The notes beneath the pieces are model-generated. The model searched no databases and was not told the DNA's origin. It saw only the letters and a list, made by a program, of their open reading frames with translations. From Opisthorchis felineus (lineage: Eukaryota; Platyhelminthes; Trematoda; Opisthorchiida; Opisthorchiidae), in contig SJOL01008492.1 in the NCBI GenBank assembly GCA_004794785.1, positions 1,249,095 through 1,313,094 on the forward strand: 64,000 nucleotides of DNA. Direction: 5' to 3'. This document shows positions 23,121 to 35,390 of this stretch, piece by piece. Positions within the stretch are counted from its first letter, which is position 1. Every line of letters begins with the position of its first letter. The translations under genes were made by a program, and so were the position numbers.

Positions 23121-24729
23121 CAAAACCAATTTGTTTGCAAATGAGTGTATTTCGCTAGTCCAGATTCCTTCAATTTGCCAGAGGAATGGCGAACGCCTAC
23201 TCATTGTTTCGACGGACTGAGGCTGCCAACCCAATGACCATGCCGCTGATCCTCCTACATTCACCTCGTGAGTCACAGAGAGTTAGATGTCGTCGCGTCA
23301 ATGGTTTTTTCGGAATCCGATTATATGTTTGAATTCTTTTATCATTTACGTTCCGTGGTTCATTGGCTCTCGTATAGAAGCCTATCAGACTACCGCTTGA
23401 AATGATAGAGTAGTGTTTCTATTTTTGGACTTCCAACTAAGCTTGGTCTTATACGTTTATTGAACTTGAGATACAGGTGGATCGGGTTGAGTTTGGGGCG
23501 TTAGATTTCCTCTAAATAAATAACTCTTCTTTTGCAACACTCCCTCGAATCATGCTATAGTACTCTCCATCCATTGAGACTTCGGAAAATCCAAAACATT
23601 TTGATTGCGGTAGGGAGGTGGGCTTATCTGGAATGGGACAATACCTGGAAGTAATTATCAACAGCATTTACCAAATATGAGGGATAGACCATATTTTGTA
23701 GCAGATGATTGGATGGGATTTTATCCGTAATTCTACAGGACGTAAATGCTGCTCTTGGCTGCTAGTATAGTTCTCTCTCTTGGATGTCTTGAAGGATTCC
23801 AGCTTTCTGTATCAAGATCAGAATCTTTTCATCCATGGAACCAGCAACACTTCTAACGTGTAACACAGAAAAACAGTCAAACATTTGGGTATGAATGGCT
23901 TATAGTGGTATACCGAAAGTAGACTTGTCGGTAAACGAAAGCCAAATAGTTTGACAACGGAAATGTGAGCCACACTAGAAATTTCCGTATATGAGGGTAG
24001 TAAAGTGTTGTACAGCAGTGAAGCACCAGCATCCATTACCTTTTTTGCCGATGGCAAGCATAATTGGCTGGTAGTTGATCAAATAAGCGAATTAAGGACA
24101 AAATATCGCACGTGATCTGAGAGGTACAACTTGAAGAGGAGACTATTCCTTACCAGTATCACCCTTGGCCCAGTAACTTCGACCGTTTTAACAAGAATTG
24201 ACTGCTCCTGAGCCTTACTATGTTGTATTCCTCACCAATATGCTAAAACTGAAGGTTTGATCGGCATCAAAACAGCATTAAATCAGTAGGGCGTAGCTTG
24301 TCTACTTGTCCACCAACTTCCTCGATTCTCTGAATCAATTTGTGCTAGCCGTGCTAGGTGTGGCCTAGTCTATGCACTGCGGCCAACTAACCAAACAACC
24401 AAAAACAACACCAACATTGCCGTGCGTAAACTGCTTGTTGTCGTTTTAGAACCTCGTCTGTTTTGATCATCCTCATCCCGAACGCTTTTAGTGACAGGTT
24501 TGGAACCCGTATTGAGGATATGGCGTTTTTATGCGCTAGGTAGGGTTGGCGCTCTGAGTTTCTTTTATCTAGGTGCCTGTTCATTCAACCCATTGAGTAC
24601 TGCTTCTTATGGACCGTTTGTTGGAGGATTACTACCTAGACAACAAGGTCATACCAACATAGTGCCCTCAAACACAGCACAAATTCAGTAAGGGAGAACA
24701 TTTAGTATTTTCTTATCAAACTCAGACGC

Positions 24730-24750
24730 ATATATATATATATATATATA
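24730..24750. repeat. (AT)n microsatellite
   Basis: Twenty-one bases of alternating A and T. Confidence 0.95.
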
Positions 24751-26361
24751 GAGGGATAAAGGCCTTGAATAGTTTCACTCAGGCTTTTTGTCAGTTGTCA
24801 GGTGTCAAGGCGTGGATTTGGTTGTAATTTCACACAACCACGTACTTGAACACAAACTTGTGTTCAATCTGGTAATCGTATGAAGATTTTAAATTCGTGG
24901 CGTATATGCTTACATAGTTTCCATCTACGTCCCCACAGAGGGCATTTGAGCGACCTCTATATACAGTCAGTTTAACCGCATAAAATGTTTTCCTATTCAC
25001 CAGGAACCCATATTATGGCAACCGGAACCCATCAGCCACTGGTGGGACGCTGTTACCAGTTCACATCTCGTCTACTTTCGAAGTTTAAACCTCTTCAACT
25101 GAACCAGCGTGAAAGGCTTTTACCGATTACGAACATATGTTAGTTAGCATAGTAGACTGTTGAGTACCTCTGATAGTTCTCTTGGAATATGGATAGGTTA
25201 GTCCGAAAGACTTGTCCAAGAATACATTGAATGTTAGTAAATGACATCGGATATATATACATAACATAATAAGTACTTAAAGTAAGTTCCCGCCGAAAAA
25301 TGATCAGCGGCACTAAGTTCTCCTTGCTTTACTTACCATCGGACACTCCCAAAAAATAGATACAATAATAAGGTTTTACTATGAAACGCTCATGATGGTT
25401 GCACCGGGAAATGGCCTTTTAAAGGCAACGCAGACGCCCGTTTAAGCCTTAGAACAGCTAGCGTCCATTCTAGCAGGGTCGCATTTGTGGACAGTGAATT
25501 GACTATGAAGTTGCAGCCGACATTTAACGTTGCAAATGAAGCTAATCTGCATTGAAGAACAGCGAAATACTGTTTCACCTTTGTTGGGAGGCACAAAATT
25601 GTGCCCTGGAAATATATTGGAACATTGGGGCGAACTGTTATCCAACTGGTAGCTAATCAAATAAATTTAGTAGTCCGGAATTTTAATACACTCCATAGTC
25701 TAGGCATTCCATTGTTGCACGTTTTTGTCAATCTCCGCAGTTGTCAACGTTATGATCAACGATTTTCTTCTTGACAAGGTCAATGAAATTCCCATTGTTG
25801 CAGCTACTTAACATTGTCGGACGTCACCTAGCGTTAGAGGGACTATTCATTCAAACCTTCGAATATTTGTCTGGACATTTTAGTGTCCATGTGTTGTGAA
25901 CCGCTTATGTCACCTCTGGCATTTAAGGGACGCTGGTTGAAACTGATAGTTTATTTCTGAGTTAAAAACAATCTGCTCAACTGTTAATATGAAAAATCAA
26001 GTCTAGCACAAAAGAGAGACAAATCCTCCAACTTTCCAAACTTCGACACACATTTGGACACGCGCTTACGATATGGAATTTGTGTTAGTGCGTTTGTTTG
26101 ATTTTCAGGTGGCCTCGTATTTCCAGGATTTTTAATACGGAATACCATGAGCAAAAAATACCAGCAGAGCGCACTCTTTAAAAATCGATTTGATCAGCTT
26201 TTGAATGTGGCCTACTGATGAGTTATAAACATACAATGCGGTGAAGAAACCTCTTAATCATCCAAGTGTATCGGTGTGGATTTGCCGATCTACGTAAGCG
26301 CGGATCGTAGGCGAATTGTCACTGTTACAAAATGTACACTGCCATGACATGATGATTGATC

Positions 26362-26421
26362 TGCAAGTTAACTTGGTGTTGACGAGGGAGACTCAACTGA
26401 AATTAATATGAATCCCTCGTC
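26362..26421 (-). mobile_element. fragment E of the hammerhead unit (5' edge only)
   Basis: The minus strand reads TTTCAGTTGAGTCTCC, then CAACACCAAGTT, matching the opening of units B and C. It stops before the ribozyme. Its start is a hairpin with nine-base perfect arms (GACGAGGGA at 26381-26389 against TCCCTCGTC at 26413-26421), equivalent in position to the hairpins of units C and D. Confidence 0.6.
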
Positions 26422-27519
26422 TGTAATGTTCTTTACCTGAACTCGTTGCACAAAGGCCACCTCACAGTGAAGTTGATACGATGTTCATGATTTCCCAGAA
26501 TGCTTCATTACCATTCGTAATAATGATGAAAACACCAGAAAGCTCCTCGCAACTAAAGGAATTCTAGTCCAGAATTTCTATCCAAGTTACTTCGTGCTTG
26601 AATTGTTTACCTGATTTGGGTTCCCGTGTTTCTTGTCAGTATCCACGGTGGTTGACCTCCAATTCTGTCCGTCCTTCTCATGTAGGCAAGCCCTGTCTAA
26701 TAAAATTAGACTTAAAATTAATTAGACTCGTTGTACATGGTCGGTGATTTGTTACGAAACGCTATGACAGATCAGACATGAACTGGAATCTTACACGCGA
26801 TTTTAGGTAACAGTTTCTGAAAGAAGATTCTTTGACGAATTCTTGTGAACTTACTGAACTAGCCGCATAGCATGGACACTATGTCATTTGGAACTAATTT
26901 GTACGTCGTTGGAAACAAGACGCACATTTAAATGTGTTTCAGTGAGTTAAAAAGGATTCATGTGTCTAAACCGCCTCGCACAAAAATTACACAAGCCATT
27001 AAATCGAGGTATGTTACACTTGGAGCTGAGCCGCACGTCCTTGAAACTTTTTGAACCGAAATTTTGTGTTCCGCTGTAGGCAAACACTACGCTGTAGGCC
27101 CAAGTCAAACGTGATGAGCCAGATAGTGTGCACTATTAAGACACCTTTGCGGTGCATCGAAACTGGTCTGGTAAAATGCAATGATTAACTGCACAATCCA
27201 TTTTCACCTTACACCTCAATGTGGCCTCCAAGTACCGAACTGATGGTTGATGTTATGTTGTTGTGTGGCATAGTGGGAGTTCCTGAGTCATCAAGCATGT
27301 GAATCGTATTCAGTGCTCCTTCTAACACCTGCAGAAACTAAGTTCGATGAAGAGGAAATATCATTTGGGCTGAAACATCCTGACAGCTCCACTTATAGCT
27401 GTCACCTTGAGTAGTAACTTTCATTGGATTGCAGTTTCCTGTTTCGTTCATTTTTACTCAAAGGCTAACTAAAAAGTGGTCGACTTACTCTCATCCTTTA
27501 TATTCCCAAGTATGCAAGA

Positions 27520-27805
27520 CCCCGTTTGAGGTTGGTAGCATGAGGAGATTTAGGAACTGGCGGAAAATTCGTTCTGTGGGTGAAGCTAGTCTATGCTGAA
27601 AAGCATAGAAGCATTGTACAGCTGTTTCATGCTTATTTGGGATCGTCAATATTGCGCATCTCATGAAACTCCAGAAAGTCTCGAACACGCGATCTCTCGG
27701 CTACAAGTTTAAACTCAAACTTTCGGCCACAAGAGGCTGGTCAGCAGTGTGAATAACTCGTACTTAGACAGGATATAGCACCACTCATCACTCAGTCACA
27801 GGATC
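27520..27805 (-). mobile_element. tRNA-derived SINE, family 1, copy 3
   Basis: This is the most complete family 1 copy, on the minus strand. The leader GATGAGTGGTGCTATATCC runs into GAGTTATTCACACTGCTGAC, then box A TTGTGGCCGAAAG, box B GTGTTCGAGACTT (about 27688-27676), a hammerhead block (27657-27611), and a 3' tail that continues past GCATAGACTAGC to a CTCCTCATGC motif. The same tail occurs in copy 5 at 47.7 kb, so it belongs to the element. The leader places the start about 80 bases upstream of box A, longer than a Pol III start alone would explain. Confidence 0.85.
27611..27657 (-). ncRNA. SINE-borne hammerhead remnant, copy 3
   Basis: On the minus strand: core TTGACGA (27649-27643, C3 to U), stem II region, GAAA (27628-27625), stem III CAGCTG, cleavage triplet GTA, and stem I 3' strand CAATGC (27616-27611). 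Stem I has lost two of six pairs. The layout matches the family consensus exactly, but the core change and weak stem I argue against activity. Confidence 0.7.
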
Positions 27806-30800
27806 CACAAAACGGGATCCCATGTATTGACTGGCCCCTCGAGCAGCTACTTACCGGATGGAGTGGGACCTCCAAACTAACTGCGCTTTTTAGATTTGTG
27901 GTCAGTCTTTTAAATACTAGTCTGCAATTGATTACCAGATGTCACAAACATAGACGCCGTGTTAGTATACGTCGTTTTCGGGGTCAAAGTAGTCACCTAA
28001 ATCTCTACTTTTTAAAAACACCATGTTTTCCCAGACAGTTACGGTCAAACACAGTCATGATGTGAGAAAATTTTCCGGACTGTTTAGCAAAAAAGGAAAC
28101 TGTCCTGGGTGGGTCGTTGTGCAGAGGCGGGAACTCGCGGAGAAAATGCATGTCACTGATAAACTGGTAATGTTCGCTCACTATCCGGAATGATCGTTGT
28201 CCTCCATTTTTCTCCTTGTATGCCTGACCCTGATTTCTGCATCCAGTGCAAATGCTCTGATGCTATAGCGAGGAAATCTTGTTTCTACGTGCCTAGAGCA
28301 CATCTGTTGTAAGTTGTATTGAACAAAATTATTAGCTAGTCAGTCCAAACCATTTCCACACTTCAAGGTGCTTCATCACCTCTCATCCGGTTGCCATTAT
28401 AATGGTCCACTCAGTTTTCACCACATCGCTGTGTACAACTCCCGCCACGCAGTATCAAGGTGCGAAACTTCACACCTGTCTTAGACATCCCCGAGATCTA
28501 GGCTGTTCTCAGATGAGTTTGATGTTTAGATTTTTTCTAGTAAACTGAGGAGGCGTTCTTATCTGTAATATTATACACAAGTTTTTACGTTGCTTGCGTC
28601 AACCATCAATGTATATTTTGCTTATTCTTTTCCAAGACTTATGGGGACCTATTTGGGCCGCTGAAGTACATGTGTGGGAAGCTTGGACTTTCAAGGAGTG
28701 TCCGGGTTGGCCTTGCGGTAAGCAAGCATTTTTATGCTTGTTCCAACTTTACCGAGCCAATTCTTTCAAACCTTCTTCACCTTCTTCAGCCCTCACTCTA
28801 AGTGTGTTTTCTAGCCCCTGCTTGAGCTTCCAATTTATGTTCCTTAAGTGAGCATACTACTTAGCATAGTGACATCACCTCAAGCCTACTTGTTTAGGAC
28901 ACACACTGAACAAGATTTTAGGCTGTTTTTTATGACCTAGCGTGCACAGAATTGTCGTGGATCTGCTTGATAAAATCTCACCCTACCATAGATGAAGCCT
29001 TACCTTGTTCATAAACCGATCAGCAATCTGTTGAATCTAGGGTGCAGTCGAATAGGATGCACCTTAATGAAGAAAGCAGGTATTACAATTACACTACCGA
29101 GCAGTAAAACATACGGCACTAATAAACACAGTGTATCGGGCTGTGGTGCAACCTGGCTTATTCCTAAAAATCATGCATCAGCACAGTAAATGATCTATGA
29201 GTGCAATAATTCAGCAAAAGTGTTCCGTTTATTTCATTATCCTTACAGTAGCAATAGATTGTAGGTCGAGGTTTTTTGAATAGCACAAATTAACCCACAA
29301 AATTCAAAGCATTGTAGTAGTTTCCATTATCAGTGTTGACTGCGAATAAGCAGACAATCCAAAATATTCAATGACTAGAGGAGGTGCCAGCAAAATATGG
29401 AAGGATTTTTAATATTCGATTGAGAATTGGGGTACAGCGGAAGCACAGCGTGAGCAGACAAAGATGACTAATTGGGACTTTCATCAGACACGGTGAGATT
29501 CTTCAGCAAATTGGATCTTTAAGGAAGTCAGGACATTTGCACAGCACCTGACCGGAATAAACAAGTAGAATATACACCTGGTCATTTTTGGGGGTTGTGG
29601 CAATTACTGTAACCTCGAACGAAGCCGTGGTTCACAAAGCAATCCAACGAATTTCCGATTGGGACTGCATGCCAAGACTACCCTAGCTCAGAAGTACGGC
29701 TGATACGATTCGGGTTAGGTTTTGGACGATCAAAGACTTAAGTGAGTTGCAGGATTTCCCCACTATAATATACTACGTTATTTGTCATACTTTGATGCAT
29801 TTCCAGACATATACTAACACACTACAATGTGAGTTCTGTGGGCCATCAACCGCTGTTATCCTATGGAAGTCCTAAGCTAATCTAATGACGATGTTGGCAC
29901 TGTTGTCATCCCAGTAGCCTGGTTATTGAATAGCTACTGATTACTATCACCCTCACTTAGCAGTCAAAGCCATCGTTAGGAAGATGGGATGACTTGCGCA
30001 ATAAAGTTACCTCATCAAACCCAGTCACCGATTAGCCCTGTACTTTGAAGCACCGGGTCGAGTAATTTCCATCTCTTCCTCGAATTGGCCAATCCGTTTC
30101 GGATGCCAGTGACAAATGAATATAGCACTCCGTCTTAGGGACAAATGGAAGTAGGTTGGTAGCTGCTTACGGTTTTCCGTGTTTGAGTATACACAGAGCC
30201 TCATGAGATGGTGCCTATTGGCTACTGTCTAAATGGCTACTACTAAACTGTTATCACGTCGTTTGCAACAACTTAAGAACTATCTGTTACAGGGACCCAA
30301 AACGAAATCAACCCAGTTTTCTCAATACGTGGCGTGTGATCTGTTCCGAAAACTTACTGTTTATGTGTGTTTATGGAGGAGATATCTGTGGCTGGATTAA
30401 GGAGAAACTGTAGCAGATTTTATTTCAGTATTAGTGACACGAAATTGACCGCATGTGTGTGTATATTTCTGTCCACATAGGTTGGGGGAAGCAACTGTGA
30501 CTACCTTCCATGTTTTTGAAGTGGCTGAACGCCTATAAATAAACGTTTAGCTTTCTTTCCAACTCCGCGGGTAAAAATTAATTGATATGTGTGCGGCGAC
30601 AAGACTGGCTTTTGGCTACTTGTGGTATAACACCAGGAAGGTCTCGTTGACTTCTATGCCGTTGACTTCACTTGTGACGTATCTTTCATCCTAGACCAAC
30701 ATTAGGATCCCGATGATGTGCTGATCACACAACCCGTATGTGATAGCTTACACTGCATTCAGGACAACCAAATGAACAAGACAACAGTTACTTATAACGT

Positions 30801-31154
30801 TTTCACCCTGCCAAACACAACCAGGTTATGCCTTACTGCTGCGTGACAAAGTACACAAGAAGTTCAATTTGTCTACTCGCAAAAGTTCATAGGGAAACAT
30901 GAATGCGTTTAACACGGCTGTGGCACTATTTTAGCTGTCTTCAGAGAGTCATTGTGTCATCGATGCCATTTTAAGGAGGTGAGGTATCCCGCCTGAATAA
31001 ATCCGTCTAAGTAAATCAGACATGCTAAAAGCACCACCCAATTTTTCTTCGTTCTTGAAAATATGTGCATTCCAGCACTGCCCCCAAAAAACCTAGCCAC
31101 TTCGTACAGCGCAAACATGTTCACCCGTTCAGGCATAAAAATTCGGATGAATCC
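27806..31154. other. no recognisable gene or element
   Basis: Frames such as 28594-28851 have a hydrophobic, signal-like start but no family match and no splice support. Confidence 0.45.
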
Positions 31155-31340
31155 AGTGTGCGCTGGGGGAGTGGTGGTAACACGTTCGCCTCGCATGCAA
31201 GATGTGCGGAGTTCAAACCCCGGCACGGCTATTGGATATGCACTGCTGATGAGCTCTAATAAGAGCGATACTCGAGTCCAGTGCCTCCCCCTTTGGTGTG
31301 GACTTACCAGAATGTTTGCGCCAATACAGGAGGACGGTTG
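31155..31340 (+). mobile_element. tRNA-Ala-like SINE, family 2
   Basis: The head is a recognisable tRNA relic: GGGGGAGTGGTGGTAACACG (box A region), an anticodon-loop-like CTCGCAT that would give a CGC (Ala) anticodon, and box B GAGTTCAAACCCCG (about 31210-31223). A hammerhead follows (31240-31284), then a tail CCTTTGGTGTGGACTTACCAG. The tRNA part has lost clean cloverleaf pairing, so it is a SINE and not a tRNA gene. A leader like that of family 1 is absent. Both families share the same hammerhead stem I sequence but differ in stems II and III. Confidence 0.85.
31240..31284 (+). ncRNA. type I hammerhead ribozyme in family 2 SINE
   Basis: All helices are perfect: stem I GCACTG (31240-31245) with CAGTGC (31279-31284), and stem II GCTCT/AGAGC around AATA (31253-31266). 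Stem III CTCGAG (31271-31276) is followed by UC, with cleavage predicted after C31278. Core CTGATGA (31246-31252) is intact. The single fault is GATA for GAAA at 31267-31270, which changes A14, a position where substitutions normally abolish cleavage. The architecture matches the Schistosoma Sm-alpha type of SINE ribozyme. Confidence 0.92.
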
Positions 31341-32140
31341 TTCAAACGAGAGTCATGTGAGTACGCATTCTACAAAATCCTTATTAATCTATCAGCTCTG
31401 CTTTATTCGTGGATCCTAGTATACTAACAAGAATACGAGACACATGGAACACTAGTGGAGGAATTAATGGTCTGTCGGGACAGATGCACTACGTCCAAAA
31501 TCGGTACCACTTTTAGGACGTAGTCAAAGTGCACAAACAAAGATGAGTTCCGAACTGATCTTTCCATGTATTTAGGGAAAAAATTCAACGCCGCTTAATC
31601 AGCCGTAATAGATCGCCTTAGCTCTCCTTTATCTTCTCGGAAGCCGCTATATAGCGTCACGTCTTTAGTTAGTGTCATGAAAGGGCACTTGGTGAAATAA
31701 TGGGATTCAAAACAGCACCCCATAATTGAAGCACAGGAGTAAAGTAGGGAAGAAAAAATCATTAGGTAAGTCCAAGTCTTTATCTACCTGCTGGGATCCT
31801 TTCAGTGGAAAACGAGTGTGTCTAGGCAGAACTCCAAGCAGTCCGTCAAATAAAAGGGAATTTTTAGGTGGCTGGCACTTATATCAATTTGAGGAGTCAG
31901 TATAGACGAACTTGTCTGGTGGCTAGATATGTCAGTTCATCACACTTCCTGAGTCAAGGAACCGAAATTCCTAATGCGTACCTAAGTGCGTTTGTTGGGT
32001 TAGAACTGCCTTAATGTTTACAGCACTGGTGCAGTGAAATGTCACACCAGTCGGACAATTTAAACCATCAACCGTGTTTGTTCAGTTCACATGTACAAAG
32101 TACTTATGAATTGTCCATGGAAATGAATTTGCATCAGCAA

Positions 32141-32196
32141 CTTCATTTGTGAAATTCATTTCAAATTCATTTCATTTCATTTCAAATTCATTTCTG
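32141..32196 (+). repeat. short tandem repeat of ATTTC-type units
   Basis: Imperfect repetition of TTCATTTCAAA and ATTTC motifs over about 56 bases. Confidence 0.85.
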
Positions 32197-32449
32197 TGAA
32201 CAGGCCTGGAATGGGTACGAAGCTGTTAGCTACTAAGAAAAGCTGTATCAAAATATGCTACATGACATTCACAGGTTTTGAATACAGCAAATGAAAAAGC
32301 GACTAGTATGAACGCCTCATTAGCCGGGAAATGCTGGGTATCCGCCACGAAAGACTTATTGAATTAACGGATAACGAATTTCTAACAGCCGATCAACTCT
32401 TTATGCACACTTTGAGGCTGCAGAGCGTTTGAAAGACATGAGCAACTAA

Positions 32450-32550
32450 GCAGGGGAAAACAGACATAACGCTCAGATTTCCATTGTGGTGATAAAGCCC
32501 GAGCATCAGAGAGAATTGTTGACTTTACCACGGCTTGCGTTTTGTTTTTG
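32450..32550. repeat. diverged dispersed repeat, partner at 42.8 kb
   Basis: GGTGATAAAGCCCGAGCATC followed by GACTTTACCACGGCTTGCG aligns, same orientation, with GGTGATAAAACCTGAGCATC followed by GAGTTTAATGGGGCTTGGCG at about 42783-42838. A minus-strand reading gives related peptides (DARALSPQW and DAQVLSPAW), which hints at a coding origin. The family is unknown. Confidence 0.6.
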
Positions 32551-32734
32551 ACGGTTGCTGAAAGAAAGATAAGGAGACCCTGGGTGGACAAAGCAAAGTT
32601 GATGATTCACGGTTTACTGAGTTTATGACTAAATAAATTGAAGGGAATATTTCCATCCACTAAATTCACTGGCTAAGGGGGTGCGAAGCTTCTCGGAGAG
32701 TTGTTCGTCATTCATTTGGAACAATCAAGCCACA

Positions 32735-32900
32735 CGCAGCTCATGTATCTTTACGTCATTTGACTTTGTTCACAATGCCGACCACAATTCAAAAAAGCCG
32801 ACATGACAGGCTGCTAGTATCTGAACGTCCAATTTACAGCACAACACCAGGCCACAAAATGGAGCATTACAATGACGGAACGTTCTGGGAATTATAGTGC
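32735..32900. repeat. diverged dispersed repeat, partner at 43.75 kb
   Basis: GTATCTTTACGTCATTTGAC, then TTTGTTCAC, then AAAATGGAGCATTACAA aligns with GTATCTTTTTGTCACTTGAC, TTTGTTCAA and AGATGGAGTGTTGCAA near 43760-43915, in the same orientation. Together with the neighbouring pair at 32.5 and 42.8 kb it may be part of one older, larger element. Confidence 0.6.
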
Positions 32901-35330
32901 TCCGTGCGGATGTTTACCGGATTAATGTAGAACTAAGGACTAAACCAGCTGAACATCGTACAATTGTTTATCAGCATCCTTTTACCACCACAGGCCTTGA
33001 CGGATTAGATGACTCATGATCCGTGACCGGGGCTGCAATTAGTATTACTCTTTTAAAGTAACATTATATGTACTATAACACAACTTTCACGATTTTCTGA
33101 GCCTTAGCAGCTCCGGATAGCAGTTGATAACTATGAAGAACGTATTTCTAGACCTTGTTCTGCACTATGAATGACGCAGTTTCTGCTCTGTAAACTTAGG
33201 TTGCCTTGAACAAGGTTACTGTTACAAGTTGTATTCAGTTCTGCCACAGCATCACACCTTGTACCGAAGAGTGGTTCAACTGATGCAGTCCAGTTTCATC
33301 TAGGACACTCCTTTGTGATGGAATTAAATTACTAATCTATCTAGCCTATTGGACACACGGCCTACTCACTTCAGAATTACCGTCACTTCATATTTAAACT
33401 TTGTTTGGCTGTTTATCGGTATGGAATACGTTATCCGCATTGATTACCCCGACGATTTGTCAAAAAGCACTGGTTAAAGGAAAGTCTTCGCCTACCAGCT
33501 CATTCCCACTTTCTCTGCGGATGAGGAATGAGGAGATCGCATGATTAGAGGTGACAAGAGATAAAACAGAGCAGTTAGTGCCATGGTAAGCAATTAGAGG
33601 CTTGACGAGGTTGACGTGCCCGCCTTCCACTTTATTCAGACACCAATGTTGATGGAGTTTTTAGTTTAGGCAGGCACTTGTCTGTTTAGCTAATGAGAAT
33701 GCTACGAACTGTTTCACAAACTCTTTGAACAGGTCCGCGCGTCAATACTTGCTCAATATGTACACTGGAATAATTTTTGAAGCATTCCTCACGTCTAACT
33801 GATGCAATCCGGCCAAGACGAAGAGTACAATGGATTACTTCCCAGGACTAATCACTGCTTCATTTTCACACCTAACGGGCTGTCATTTGAATACAGCTGA
33901 ACAAGTGATACAGTTTTTCACAACATCAGTTCCTAAATATTTGCGTACATTTGGAATACAATAAATATCTATACACGAAAGTCTAAAATATATCGAATCT
34001 AATGTTACTGGAATTCTAATCCCAGTACAAAGTTTGTGAAAACATCTGGAATGCTGCTAGCCCTTATTGAATAGAGGTGGTCTTTACACAAAGAGGACGA
34101 CTGTTCTGAAAAGACCTAATCTACGGAAATTTCGTCTGGTAGTATGCTTGGAAGACTGTTTAACTTCATACGGCGAGCTACCAGTAATTTTCTTATGATC
34201 AAAATATTTGTAAACAGCCAGCAATCTTCTGCTCATTTCTGTTCTTTGGTTAACCAGCTACTTTGCAAGCATACGGCGTTATTTCTCCACAAATGTTGCA
34301 ACCTGATTCTTACCTAATATTTCGTTCTTCTCCGTTGTAACAATCTGAAGATAACTTAGGTCAGAATGACCGTTTTCCTCTCGTTCAACAATTTATGACG
34401 AGAGTTCCTACAGGTCGGATGAGATTCCGAGCCGAAGCTGCTACTTAGATTGTATTATTCTGATATCTTGCAGATTTATTAGGTTGTACAAATTTAAGAG
34501 GGCAATATTTCTTCTGAGTTATTAAAGCCAGAATTACATTACCAGGTAGTCAATGGGCAGAGATACCAACAACCTTAACTGATGTTCACGGTACGTCTGT
34601 CCAAACAGTTCCAGTTAGAGAAAAACATCGACCGATGATCAGCATCGGGATGCTGAGAAGCATTTCATCAGAGTTGTCCTAGCCAGCATGCCGAGAATTC
34701 AAGGATGAGGTTAAAACATCAACTGCACTGTATAAATACAGCGGATTGCTGAAACTGCAAGTTTGCCCACGTAAAGCAGCATTTTGTCCCAAAGCTTCTA
34801 TGGCAATCTCTACCATGATTCCATTTCACTAAACCCTGATCCGTGGTATGCGGTTCGAATAGGACGTCGTATGCCATGTGAATGGCTGGAATCCCAAAAA
34901 TACCTGCCAATCACTCGTGGTTGATCCACTGGATGCCTAAAACAGCCGTTAAAAGGCAAATGTTATGCTTTGATTTTAAATCGATGATACGTGCAAACCA
35001 ATGATACCGATTTAACCCCGATAAAATAAGACCGGCGTGCGGAGGCTGACACGTCTTTTGAGGCCTGAAGTTGGCCCAAACCTGGTGACGCAATTATAAG
35101 CCACCAAGGTACTGGTGTCGTCCGTGAGTTGCTTCAAGATATTAACAGGATATCGTAATCCAAATGAAGTACCACAACATTACCTTCTGGCTGACTCATA
35201 CTGCTGCGTCATTTAGGTGCTAACGGATAGTGATACGGTACTCCAGTGAGCGGATGTCTACCGATACCGTGACAATGGAGTCTTGCAGGTGTTGGCTGGA
35301 ACTGAAAGCAAAATTACTCAGACATTCCGG

Positions 35331-35390
35331 TGGCGTATCCGAGGTGGTTTAAAATGTGTGTGCTGGTGATCGGTGAATTCGATCTCCAGT
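35331..35390 (+). repeat. tRNA-like promoter relic
   Basis: GTATCCGAGGTGGTTTAAAA looks like a box A region, and GGTGAATTCGATCTCC about 30 bases later looks like box B. No cloverleaf can be drawn and no family 1 or 2 body follows. It is probably another tRNA-derived SINE head, or chance. Confidence 0.35.

Larger units (their letters stand above)
22823..23160 (+). mobile_element. hammerhead repeat unit C with start of second unit
   Basis: This is the best preserved unit. A perfect 21-base direct repeat beginning GCAAATGAGTGTATTTCG occurs at 22831 and again at 23137, which gives a unit length of 306 bases. Between them lie the hammerhead (22909-22951), a block ACATGAGGCGGCCTGGTGCA shared with units A and B, and a hairpin (23086-23120) just before the second unit start. 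The copy follows a SINE immediately. The structure is that of a partial tandem dimer, as expected for a circular or head-to-tail transcript copied back into DNA. It has no coding capacity. Confidence 0.85.
23161..27519. other. no recognisable gene; short repeats
   Basis: It contains a short TA run and a hammerhead-unit fragment at 26.4 kb. No protein family was recognised on either strand. Confidence 0.45.

Noticed and set aside
31155..31223. Functional tRNA-Ala gene
   Set aside because: Arms are mispaired and the sequence runs directly into a SINE body with a hammerhead, so it is a tRNA-derived SINE head.
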